Shown here: positions 1-8,345 of the stretch, one piece after another
How positions within the stretch are numbered: position 1 is the first letter of the stretch
Layout: each line of letters starts with the position of its first letter
Source: CAVYXZ01 sp965223835
GTDB taxonomy: Bacteria; Chloroflexota; Anaerolineae; Aggregatilineales; Phototrophicaceae
Direction of reading: 5' to 3'
Assembly: GCA_965223835.1 (NCBI GenBank)
Contig: OZ245023.1
Span: 372,001 to 436,000 of the forward strand
Length of the DNA stretch: 64,000 nucleotides
Program-made: the position numbers and the translations under genes
Notes under the pieces: model-generated
Databases searched by the model: none
The model's input: only the letters and a program-made list of their open reading frames with translations
What the model was told of the DNA's origin: nothing

Positions 1-107
1 TCCGCGCTGTTGTTGCAATTCGGCTGCCCGCGACAACCCGTCTAACACGTCATATTGGCTTTGCTTTCACTGCCGCCGGGTTGGGCCAACCGATCAATCG
101 CCTCCAT
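1..107 (-). pseudogene. Possible 5' end of a gene leaving the left edge, frameshifted
   Basis: On the minus strand an ATG at 107 opens MEAIDRLAQPGGSESKA and then hits a stop at 42-44. A second frame continues convincingly to the window edge as QYDVLDGLSRAAELQQQRG. Joining the two needs one missing base near position 55. This suggests a real gene start with a single-base frameshift (mutation or assembly error), transcribed leftwards and divergent from the Uma2 gene. No Shine-Dalgarno sequence is evident and the family is not recognisable from so few residues. It could equally be chance. Confidence 0.25.
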
Positions 108-150
108 GACTGCCCAACCCACATATCAATCCGTTTGCTACCACACAACA

Positions 151-159
151 TGCTATACT
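151..159 (+). promoter_or_regulatory. Extended -10 promoter of the Uma2 gene
   Basis: TGCTATACT is an extended -10 element (TG-N-TATACT) placed 30 bases before the ATG at 189. No good -35 hexamer sits at normal spacing, which fits an extended -10 promoter. The call rests on the motif and its position only. Confidence 0.45.
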
Positions 160-188
160 CTGGGTGAATTCGAGTATTGGAAATAACG

Positions 189-788
189 ATGTCCGCCCAA
201 CCTGATAGGGTCATAACCGAAGCTGAATATCTCATATTTGAGCGTGAGGCTGAAATTAAGCACGAATATTTGGCCGGGCAGGTGGTTGCCATGAGCGGCG
301 CGAGTCGCGTCCATAACCTGATCTGTACCAATATCGTCGGTGCGTTGCATCCCCATTTGCAAGATAAACCGTGCGAGATTTACCAGAGCGATATGCGTAT
401 CAAGGTCGCGGCAACCGGCCTGTACACCTACCCGGATCTAACCATCGTCTGTGGCGAACCGCATTTTGCCGACGCGTTTGTTGACACCCTTGTGAATCCG
501 ACACTCATTATCGAGGTGCTATCCCCATCAACCGAGAGTTATGATCGCGGCAAAAAATTCCACCATTACCGCCAGCTTGCATCTCTGCAAGAATATGTCC
601 TCGTCACTCAGGATGCGCCGCGCCTTGAACGCTATGTGCGCCGCGAAAATGCTGTCTGGGAGTTCACCGCTGCGGATGGACTGGGCGCAACCCTGCAACT
701 GACAGCCCTCGACTATCTTTTGGCCCTCGCCGACGTATATGCGAAGGTCTCATTTGCTACAGGCGATCATCCCCAAACAGCGCCATGA
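189..788 (+). CDS. Uma2 family (DUF820) endonuclease-fold protein
   Basis: A 199-residue protein of the Uma2/DUF820 family, which has the PD-(D/E)xK nuclease fold. Visible family features in order are an N-terminal YLIFEREAEIKHEYLAGQVV block, the PDLTIV strand carrying the acidic ligand, the hallmark LIIEVLSPST strand, and the basic YDRGKKFHHYRQL helix. Such genes are scattered in many copies through Cyanobacteria and Chloroflexota. Their biological role is unsettled; no partner methylase or toxin is adjacent, so a restriction role is not supported. The ATG at 189 is preferred over an in-frame TTG at 177 because it follows a GGAAAT stretch and an extended -10 promoter. The 3' end overlaps the convergent regulator gene by 32 bases. 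Confidence 0.8.
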   Translation: MSAQPDRVITEAEYLIFEREAEIKHEYLAGQVVAMSGASRVHNLICTNIVGALHPHLQDKPCEIYQSDMRIKVAATGLYTYPDLTIVCGEPHFADAFVDTLVNPTLIIEVLSPSTESYDRGKKFHHYRQLASLQEYVLVTQDAPRLERYVRRENAVWEFTAADGLGATLQLTALDYLLALADVYAKVSFATGDHPQTAP

Positions 789-1725
789 GTTGCTCACCAC
801 GCTGCGTGAGCCGATGGAAAACCCATTTTCCAGTCTGCTGTGATTCTACCAATCCCGCCTCACGTAAACGGGCGATATGTGAAGAAATGTTACCGGCGGT
901 CACACCCAACCGCTCTGCCAGTTCACCGGTGTTCCGGGGGGTTTCCAGCTGTTGCAACACCTGCGCCCGTCCGGCACCCATTGCGGCAGCGAGTGCTGTT
1001 CCCTGTTCTTCAACGGTCTGCCGCCAGAGTCCCCCGCCCCGCACCCCATACGAAATGGTTGGGTAGGCATCCGTTTCCGGCACCGTAAAATCATTCCACA
1101 TGAACACGAGCGGAATCAGCATGAGACCATCACCATCGGGCTTCAAGTGCCCCTCGTGCCGGGTTTCAATCTTTAACTGATTGTCAGCGTAGTGCACCGC
1201 ATGATGCAGATCGTTAAAAAGAACTTCGGGACCTTCGATTGCCAATTGCCGCGCCCGATAAATCACATCGCTCTCCAACACGGCCTGAATACGCGGCCAA
1301 TGATGGGCGAGGGTAAGCTGCCAGTAGCGTTCTAATTCAGCGCACAGTTCGGTCAATGCCGCCGTTGGATCAGACCCAAAATGTTTGATTGCCGGGTCAG
1401 TTGCATCCAGTTGATCCAGGTCCGCAGCGATCTGCTCTGAAGTCGTTTGGCGCAGTCGCTGAAGTTCCGCTGCAAAAGTTGGGCGCGGCGTTTGGGGCCG
1501 GGGCACCAAAAAATTCGCAAAGTGTCCTTCTACTGTGATCAGACTACTGAAGTATGGCATTGACGTATCTTCGAGCGCCAGATTAGCTTCATTAATCCAC
1601 TGGAGATGCACCGCGAATAGCGACGGATTCATCAGCGCCCATTTGCTGGCGGCTAATTCCCATAATGGGCTGAAAGCAAACCGAACATTGCTAAGATCAT
1701 GGGGGGTCAGTTCGATGGTGAGCAT
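757..1725 (-). CDS. ArsR-type winged-helix regulator with large N-terminal domain
   Basis: A 322-residue protein. The last 80 residues form an ArsR-like winged helix: the stretch around residues 242-300 has QVLQQLETPRNTGELAERLG, then a recognition helix in VTAGNISSHIARLREAGLV, then a KWVFHRLT wing. The first 230 residues resemble the DUF5937-type effector domain often found in front of such helices in Actinobacteria and Chloroflexota; no Cys cluster typical of metal-sensing ArsR proteins is visible. It is probably a ligand-responsive repressor. A GGAGG Shine-Dalgarno sits 4 bases before the ATG. The likely target is its own promoter, where a perfect inverted repeat lies just upstream of the -10. 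The ligand is unknown. Confidence 0.75.
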   Translation of the reverse strand: MLTIELTPHDLSNVRFAFSPLWELAASKWALMNPSLFAVHLQWINEANLALEDTSMPYFSSLITVEGHFANFLVPRPQTPRPTFAAELQRLRQTTSEQIAADLDQLDATDPAIKHFGSDPTAALTELCAELERYWQLTLAHHWPRIQAVLESDVIYRARQLAIEGPEVLFNDLHHAVHYADNQLKIETRHEGHLKPDGDGLMLIPLVFMWNDFTVPETDAYPTISYGVRGGGLWRQTVEEQGTALAAAMGAGRAQVLQQLETPRNTGELAERLGVTAGNISSHIARLREAGLVESQQTGKWVFHRLTQRGEQLMALFGDDRL

Positions 1726-1742
1726 ACATCCTCCATTGCCTC

Positions 1743-1763
1743 AGTATAGACCAGGCGACTGGT
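1743..1763 (-). promoter_or_regulatory. Promoter and candidate autoregulatory operator of the ArsR-type gene
   Basis: On the minus strand a TATACT -10 occupies 1743-1748. Immediately upstream lies a perfect 5-bp inverted repeat, ACCAG-GCGA-CTGGT (1750-1763), in the -10/-35 spacer. An operator there would block polymerase, the usual arrangement for ArsR-type autoregulation. Binding by the adjacent regulator is inferred. Confidence 0.4.
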
Positions 1764-1879
1764 AACGGCGCTGCGTTCATGATAATTGTAAAATTGGGGC
1801 AGCGGTAATAATCACCAATCTTGGGTAAGATTAGCGTCATTGTTGCAAGAAACCCACTTCACATGGTCAGGGGGGCAGG

Positions 1880-3544
1880 GTGGCACGCATATTTATTAGT
1901 TACAGTCGGGCCGACCGCCAATTTGTCGATGATTTTGTGCCGCTGGTGCGCCGGGTTTACGGGCTGGAACAGGTCTGGTTTGATGATGACATCCCCGGTG
2001 GTCATGCCTGGTGGCAACTGATCCTCGAGCAGATTGCACAGTGCGAACTGTTCATCTATTTGCTGTCCAATGAGGCCCTGGCGTCGCCCTATTGTCAGGC
2101 CGAATTTCGGGAAGCATTGCGCCTTCAGAAGGCGATTTTGCCGGTCATTGTGCGACCCAAAACCCAGATCGCCGACACCTTGCCCGACGATATTCGACAA
2201 CCGTTGCAACAGACGCAGTGGGTGGACTTATCACGGGGATTTAAGGACCCCCAGGCCAATGCGACGTTATACGCGGCGATCAACCGACTGCTGGAACAGA
2301 CGCCATCGTCGACACCGCCGCCCCTGGCATCAGAACCGGTCAATGAGCCACAGGTCCCGGATAAACCGGCACGCCGCCTGACCGAACCCTGGGCGATCAT
2401 CATTGCTGCGATCATTACGGGACTGTTCGCCGTTGTTGCAGCGGTCATTGCATTAGGTGGTCGGGACGATCCGCGGCCAACAGTGACGAACACTTCAGCC
2501 GCACAGGTGGCGAGTGCCACGCCAACACCCATAGTAACGCCATCCCCGGAACCAATACTTAATTCGAGAGAAGTTGCCCTTGCCACGCGTGATGCTGGCC
2601 TCACCCAAACCGCAGCGGAATGGACACCTACGCCGACAGCTACCTTTACGCCAATTCCCGATTTTGCCGCGACCATCGCAGCCGAGTTAACGGCATTATT
2701 CCTCGAAGACCAGACAGCTACTGCAACATTATGGACCGCCGCACCGACGCCTACACCCTCTGTAACAGCAACCGATATACCTTCTCCCACGGCTACCCCG
2801 CCAAGAGGTTGGCCGGGCGGGGAACGAGTCACGTCGAATGACCAGTGGGAACCGGTGTCCGAATGGCCGGACGCCGGATTCGCGGAAATGGTTATGGTTC
2901 CCAAAGGCTGTTTCATGATGGGTGATATTGATGGTGACGATGAACTTCCTGTACATGAAATATGTTTTGATCAACCATTCTACATTGACCGCTTTGAGGT
3001 AACGAATGGGCAATTTAATCTTCTCAATGGTGCTGCCGGTAGACCAGGTGCCTGGAGCAATGAAGACCGTCCACGAGAGAGTATTACCTGGGTTGAAGCC
3101 CGAATCTTTTGTGACCAAAATCGTGGCGCTCGGCTGCCAACGGAAGCAGAATGGGAGTATGCGGCCCGCGGGCCGGATAATTTAATCTATCCGTATGGCA
3201 ACATATTTATCGGAGATCATGTCGCGTATCGTGGCAATGCTGGCTCTGGTACCGCCGAAGTCGGTGAAGACCACAGGCAACAGGGGGTATCCTGGGTGGG
3301 GGCCTATGACATGAGTGGCAATGTATGGGAGTGGGTAAGCACAATCTACGATCAAAATCGGTATGCATACCCCTATGCTACTGATGGACGAGAAAATCTG
3401 GACCGGATTGACGCTTTGCGCTCATTACGGGGTGGCTCCTGGTTCGATGCCGACGTGAATTTCTTGCGTGCCAATTTTCGGCGTAGGGATGTCCCTACTG
3501 AACGATTTAATGATGGCGGCTTTCGCTGCGCCCGTGATTTCTAG
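1880..3544 (+). CDS. TIR domain - transmembrane - FGE/sulfatase-modifying-factor-like fusion protein
   Basis: A 554-residue membrane protein with three parts. Residues 2-95 are a TIR domain: RIFISYSRAD at strand A, WFDDDIPGG at the BB-loop, and SPYCQAEF carrying the Glu (E75) in the position used for NAD hydrolysis in enzymatic TIRs. Residues 171-194 are a single hydrophobic helix. Residues 195-310 are a Thr/Pro/Ala-rich linker. Residues 335-553 are an FGE (SUMF1) domain, with VPKGCFMMGD, RFEVTNGQF, RLPTEAEWEYAARG, AYDMSGNVWEWV, LRGGSWF and GFRCARD. The topology predicts a cytoplasmic TIR and an extracytoplasmic FGE-like domain. The GTG start follows a G-rich Shine-Dalgarno (1869-1875). FGE domains in bacterial signalling proteins usually act as binding modules; NADase or defence activity is inference. 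Confidence 0.85.
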   Translation: MARIFISYSRADRQFVDDFVPLVRRVYGLEQVWFDDDIPGGHAWWQLILEQIAQCELFIYLLSNEALASPYCQAEFREALRLQKAILPVIVRPKTQIADTLPDDIRQPLQQTQWVDLSRGFKDPQANATLYAAINRLLEQTPSSTPPPLASEPVNEPQVPDKPARRLTEPWAIIIAAIITGLFAVVAAVIALGGRDDPRPTVTNTSAAQVASATPTPIVTPSPEPILNSREVALATRDAGLTQTAAEWTPTPTATFTPIPDFAATIAAELTALFLEDQTATATLWTAAPTPTPSVTATDIPSPTATPPRGWPGGERVTSNDQWEPVSEWPDAGFAEMVMVPKGCFMMGDIDGDDELPVHEICFDQPFYIDRFEVTNGQFNLLNGAAGRPGAWSNEDRPRESITWVEARIFCDQNRGARLPTEAEWEYAARGPDNLIYPYGNIFIGDHVAYRGNAGSGTAEVGEDHRQQGVSWVGAYDMSGNVWEWVSTIYDQNRYAYPYATDGRENLDRIDALRSLRGGSWFDADVNFLRANFRRRDVPTERFNDGGFRCARDF

Positions 3545-4482
3545 GGTTGGCCCGATAGCGTCGCCGCTTCAGTCAGGCTGAGTTCTGCTTGCTGCGTGGT
3601 AAGGAGTTCTAGTTCGAGCCGACTCGCCTCGCCGCTGCCGAAATAGCGCTGCCAATCAAGCTGCTGCGGCATCAGCGCCACCACATCGCCCTCCGGATCA
3701 AGCAGGTACAGCGTGCCATCGTCAGCTTCCTGCACGGTGGAGCTATAGGCCACTTCCCAGCGATCAACCGCCCAGCCGATGCGCTCCCGAACACCCTCAT
3801 CTTTGCGCCACAGCATCCCAAAGCCCCGGCGCGGTTGATAAACCTGATCGTGGGGTGGCGGCTCGAAAGCATCATCCGACTCCGGCATCCCTTCTTCAAA
3901 CTCGTCAGGATAGGTCTCCCAGGCGGGCAAGGTTGCCATATTGCCGTACATCACGAAGATCATATCTTGCTGCTCAATCCAGATCATAAGGCCATTTTCG
4001 AAGCGCTGGAACACGGCCTGACTGACGGTCGATTCGGTTAAGGGGCATGGGTTTGGGCGCGGCTGCAAAAAGAACCAGGCACTATCACACACCCGATCAA
4101 CTGGCTCGGCCACCACTGCCGTGATGACGATCTCCTCCAGAATTTTGGTTGGTGGGATAAAAGCGGTTGCGGTCGCCGTCGCGGTTGTGGGACGCGTCGG
4201 CTGCGGCGTGAAGGTCGGCGTTGGCGATGGCGTTGCGGTAGCCGTCGGGGTTTTGCTGGGGGGCGCGGTCGGTGTGATGATGATGTAATCGGCGGGTAAG
4301 GTCACGACTGCCTGGGTCGCGACCTGCTCCAGCGTACTCAATGGCAGCACCTGGGCAACGGTTTCGGGTGAGAGCGATGCCGTTGGCGTATCCAGAACCG
4401 CCAGCGTTGGCAGCACCAGTGACTGGGTGTTGCTGGCACAGGCACTCAGCAAAAGGGTAAGTAAGAGCAATCGAACACGCAT
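3541..4482 (-). CDS. Lipoprotein with Thr/Pro-rich linker and conserved C-terminal domain
   Basis: A 313-residue lipoprotein: the lipobox LLSAC places the lipidated Cys at residue 15. A low-complexity Thr/Ala/Pro linker (about residues 60-115) leads to a globular region. That region starts near VCDSAWFFLQPRPNPCP and contains QRFENGLMIWIEQQDMIFVM and RRGFGMLWRKDEGVRERIGW, a pattern I recognise from repeated extracellular modules of Chloroflexota secreted proteins with no assigned function. It is attached to the outer face of the membrane. It is convergent with the TIR-FGE gene, overlapping by four bases. A TATACT -10 at 4490-4495 sits only about 8 bases from the ATG and there is no Shine-Dalgarno, so the transcript may be leaderless. 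Confidence 0.7.
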   Translation of the reverse strand: MRVRLLLLTLLLSACASNTQSLVLPTLAVLDTPTASLSPETVAQVLPLSTLEQVATQAVVTLPADYIIITPTAPPSKTPTATATPSPTPTFTPQPTRPTTATATATAFIPPTKILEEIVITAVVAEPVDRVCDSAWFFLQPRPNPCPLTESTVSQAVFQRFENGLMIWIEQQDMIFVMYGNMATLPAWETYPDEFEEGMPESDDAFEPPPHDQVYQPRRGFGMLWRKDEGVRERIGWAVDRWEVAYSSTVQEADDGTLYLLDPEGDVVALMPQQLDWQRYFGSGEASRLELELLTTQQAELSLTEAATLSGQP

Positions 4483-4489
4483 ATCTGCC

Positions 4490-4495
4490 AGTATA
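4490..4495 (-). promoter_or_regulatory. -10 element of the lipoprotein gene, possibly leaderless transcript
   Basis: TATACT on the minus strand ends 8 bases before the ATG at 4482. Normal -10 to start-site spacing would place transcription start at or next to the A of the ATG. Confidence 0.35.
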
Positions 4496-4571
4496 GGCGC
4501 AATTACCGTCCGAAAGCCTTAACGCGCTGGTCCTGGTATTGGCAACGGGCTAGGGTTCGATTCGAATTGGG

Positions 4572-5597
4572 TTAGTTTCCGGCGCTGAAGATCAATATTT
4601 GCGGCGTTTGCCCAAACAGACTGATCTCATGCGCTTCGTCCGGCGTCGCATCCAGCAAGTCGGGGAATGTGGTCAACAGCACGATTTTACCCGCCGGTTT
4701 GATGACACGCTGCATCTCGGCGAACGACTGCTGATACAAGTGCATGAGTCGGTCATCCACCTGTACCTGACGACCCCAGGGCAAGTTCGAAATCACGGCG
4801 TCAACTGAGCCATCAGGCAAAGGAATCCGTCGCGCATCGCCTTGATAGATAAGGGACAGAACTTGCTGACTATTCAATAGCGCGCCCTGCGTTGCGTCAA
4901 CATCAAGATCGCCACCAATCGCCGCTGCGCCGCTTAGAGCCGCCTCAACGACGATAGTGCCACTGCCACAAAACGGATCAATCACCAGCGCACCCGGCTG
5001 AATGTCGGCCAATCGCACCATTGCTGCGGCAACCGTCGGCTTCAACGCACCCGGTTGATGAAACACCTTATAGGCCCGGCGATGCAGTGGCGTCGCACCA
5101 ATGCGCAATCCGACCAGCGCGGTCTGATGGTCGATGAACACGCGCAGGTTCAGGTCGGCATCGCGGTCATCTTCGACATATTGCCAGGCCGGTTGTTGCC
5201 GGTTGATACCGTCGGCTATGGCTGTCTTGACTTCGGGAGCAGAATAATTACGTTTGCCCACAAAATTCACGGTGACGGAAAAACGCGGCGGCTGTGGGAT
5301 TGACCGCAAGTCGGCCAGCAACGGGAGAAAAGCATCCGTAGTAAGTTGCTCACCCAATTGCGTGAAAAGCGCCAGCCAGCGCCGTTCATGCCCAACGTCG
5401 TGCCAGGTCGCCAGTTTCAGGAACACATCATCAATGGTGCGCAGCGTTAACAGAGATGATAATTCCGAACTGTCTGCCTCGACGCGCCGATAGCCAATCT
5501 GCGTAACCTGCGTATGCGGCAACGCAGCTATTTCAGCAGCGCTGATGGATTCTAAGCCGCGATTCATCAAGGCGAAAATGGGTATTGCTGGGGGCAT
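4572..5597 (-). CDS. THUMP-domain RNA N2-guanine methyltransferase (TrmN/RlmL type)
   Basis: A 341-residue protein. An N-terminal ferredoxin-like/THUMP region (about 1-155) precedes a Rossmann methyltransferase. The latter shows VIDPFCGSGTIVVEAAL (motif I), IGGDLD, and SNLPWGRQV, the (N/D/S)xPW/Y(G) catalytic loop of amino-methylating enzymes. Relatives methylate guanine N2 in tRNA position 6 or in 23S rRNA; which RNA is used here cannot be read from sequence. An in-frame ATG exists 18 codons upstream (5651), but AAAAGG lies at proper distance from the ATG at 5597, so that start is chosen. It is divergent from hemA across a 255-base region that contains the hemA promoter. Confidence 0.85.
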   Translation of the reverse strand: MPPAIPIFALMNRGLESISAAEIAALPHTQVTQIGYRRVEADSSELSSLLTLRTIDDVFLKLATWHDVGHERRWLALFTQLGEQLTTDAFLPLLADLRSIPQPPRFSVTVNFVGKRNYSAPEVKTAIADGINRQQPAWQYVEDDRDADLNLRVFIDHQTALVGLRIGATPLHRRAYKVFHQPGALKPTVAAAMVRLADIQPGALVIDPFCGSGTIVVEAALSGAAAIGGDLDVDATQGALLNSQQVLSLIYQGDARRIPLPDGSVDAVISNLPWGRQVQVDDRLMHLYQQSFAEMQRVIKPAGKIVLLTTFPDLLDATPDEAHEISLFGQTPQILIFSAGN

Positions 5598-5720
5598 GTC
5601 AACCTTTTTGCATTTTGCTACCCTGCCGCAGGAATTCAGGCCAAACCGCATTATTCAACATGATGAATGTCCTGGATTCTACGTGAAACCGGGTAAATCA
5701 TCTCAAAACTTATGAGATTT

Positions 5721-5750
5721 TTGTACATTTTAATAGATTCATGGTATATT
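5721..5750 (+). promoter_or_regulatory. Probable hem operon promoter
   Basis: TTGTAC (5721-5726) and TATATT (5745-5750) are separated by 18 bases, with TGG before the -10 giving an extended -10. It lies about 100 bases before the hemA ATG in an AT-rich gap. Confidence 0.55.
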
Positions 5751-5852
5751 AAACGCGGTTTGTGAAATGATGCACGGGTGTTGTGATATTTCAATAATCC
5801 CGATTGTTCCAGAAATTTAACCGCCTGTATAGATCACATTGAGAGCAGTCAA

Positions 5853-7163
5853 ATGCCAACCCATTTCGAAACGCCCGATCTGATCCTAATAGGCTTAAGC
5901 CACACAACCGCCTCTCTGACATTACGTGAGCAATTGGCACTCACCAGCGATGAACGCCACCAGGCATTATTGGATTTGCAGGCGCGGCAGCTAGCCGAAG
6001 TGGTCATGATAAGCACCTGTAATCGCCTGGAAATCTATGCCGTGACAGATGACGCGTCAACCGGCTTAGCAACCATCGCCCAATTCATCGCCGATTTGCG
6101 CCAACTATCGCTCGACCAACTGCGCCCCTATTTGTATCAAGCCAGCGGCAACGATGCTGTGACCCATCTCATGCGTGTCGCCGCCGGAACCGAATCGATG
6201 ATTCTCGGTGAACAGCAGATACTGGGTCAGGTGCAAACCGCGCTGGCAACGGCCCAGGCTCAGCAAGTCGTCGGACCGCTGTTGACACATCTCTTCACGC
6301 AGGCGGTTCACGCGGGTAAACGCGCGCGCCATGAAACCGAGATCAGCCGCCATATCACGTCGATCAGCCACGCGGCGGCGCATCTGGCACAGGCTGAAAC
6401 CGAGGATTTCGAAGCTGCTACCGCTTTGGTCGTCGGCAGTGGCGAGATGGCCTACCTAGCGGCACAGGCGCTCCATCGTTTTGGCATTGGCAACTTGCAA
6501 TGCATCAATCGCACGGCGGCGCGGGCCGCGCTGCTGGCAACGGCCTTCGACGGTGAAGCGCTGGAATGGGATGCGCTACCGACGGCGCTGGCAACCGCCG
6601 ATGTTGTTATCACAGCGACTGCTGCGCCCCATGCCGTGATTCGACAGCACCATCTGGAAGCGGCTGTGGCCGAACGCCACCACACACCGCTGGTCATTAT
6701 TGATATTGCGCTGCCGCGTGATGTTGAAACCAGCCCGTTACCCGGCCTGCGTTACCATGATCTGGATGATCTGAAGACCTTCGTCGCCGCCAATGTGGCT
6801 CGGCGCGAGGCCGCCATTACCGATGTCGAGCGCATTGTCACCGCGGAAGCCGAACGCTTCGCCGATTGGTTCAATGGTCGCAGCGTGGTCCCGGTCATCA
6901 GCGCCCTGCGCGAGAAAGCCACCGCTGTCGCCCAGGATGAAGTCGATGTCGCGTTGCGGCGCTTAGGCGATCTGGATGCGACCCAACAGCAAGTCGTCGA
7001 ACGGCTGGCCCACCGCATCGTGAACAAAATCTTGCACGATCCGACCACCCGTCTCAAAGCCGAAACCGATTATGCCGACGTGGTGCGTGACTTATTTGCG
7101 CTGGAATTTGACCTCACCCCCAGCCCTCTCTCCAAATTGGAGAGGGGAAGTCGAACAGAGTGA
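5853..7163 (+). CDS. hemA: Glutamyl-tRNA reductase
   Basis: Reduces glutamyl-tRNA(Glu) to glutamate-1-semialdehyde with NADPH, the first committed step of C5-type tetrapyrrole synthesis in the cytoplasm. Diagnostic segments are GLSHTTASLTLREQL, STCNRLEIYAV with the thioester-forming Cys56, and GTESMILGEQQILGQV, then an NADPH-binding domain around VVGSGEMAYLAAQAL and a C-terminal helical dimerisation domain. At 436 residues it is full length. The last residues, TPSPLSKLERGSRTE, are not conserved enzyme sequence: they are the translation of a dispersed palindromic repeat (7107-7181) that also supplies the stop codon. hemE follows at once, so the two are likely co-transcribed from the promoter near 5721-5750. 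Confidence 0.96.
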   Translation: MPTHFETPDLILIGLSHTTASLTLREQLALTSDERHQALLDLQARQLAEVVMISTCNRLEIYAVTDDASTGLATIAQFIADLRQLSLDQLRPYLYQASGNDAVTHLMRVAAGTESMILGEQQILGQVQTALATAQAQQVVGPLLTHLFTQAVHAGKRARHETEISRHITSISHAAAHLAQAETEDFEAATALVVGSGEMAYLAAQALHRFGIGNLQCINRTAARAALLATAFDGEALEWDALPTALATADVVITATAAPHAVIRQHHLEAAVAERHHTPLVIIDIALPRDVETSPLPGLRYHDLDDLKTFVAANVARREAAITDVERIVTAEAERFADWFNGRSVVPVISALREKATAVAQDEVDVALRRLGDLDATQQQVVERLAHRIVNKILHDPTTRLKAETDYADVVRDLFALEFDLTPSPLSKLERGSRTE

Positions 7164-7181
7164 GACAGGGGTGAGGTCAAA
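7107..7181. repeat. Dispersed palindromic repeat, copy 1
   Basis: A 75-base element with perfect 14-bp inverted ends (TTTGACCTCACCCC and its complement) and an inner hairpin built on CTCTCCAAATTGGAGAG. Related copies, all carrying exact ACCTCACCCC/GGGGTGAGGT ends, lie at 8271-8341, 35458-35524 and 42472-42577. This copy encodes the extreme C-terminus and stop of hemA and fills the gap to hemE. Confidence 0.8.
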
Positions 7182-7228
7182 CTATGTTCACCTCCAATAA
7201 TCTTCCTCATCCGCATAGGACTCCCATA

Positions 7229-8338
<1,110 letters not shown>

Positions 8339-8345
8339 GGTTAAG

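Noticed and set aside
177..788. Restriction-modification system
   Set aside because: The Uma2 protein has a nuclease fold, but no methylase or specificity gene is adjacent; family members are mostly solitary.
2125..2916. 263-codon minus-strand frame opposite the TIR-FGE gene
   Set aside because: Its Val/Gly/Ala-rich sequence is the antisense of the Thr/Pro linker; no start signal or domain.
4540..4575. tRNA-like TTCGATTC segment
   Set aside because: GGTTCGATTCGAATT resembles a T-arm, but it is just the palindrome TTCGATTCGAA; no acceptor, D or anticodon arm can be built upstream.
7107..7181. Simple transcription terminator after hemA
   Set aside because: The hairpin lacks a T-run and recurs in at least three other places with identical ends; it is a dispersed repeat.
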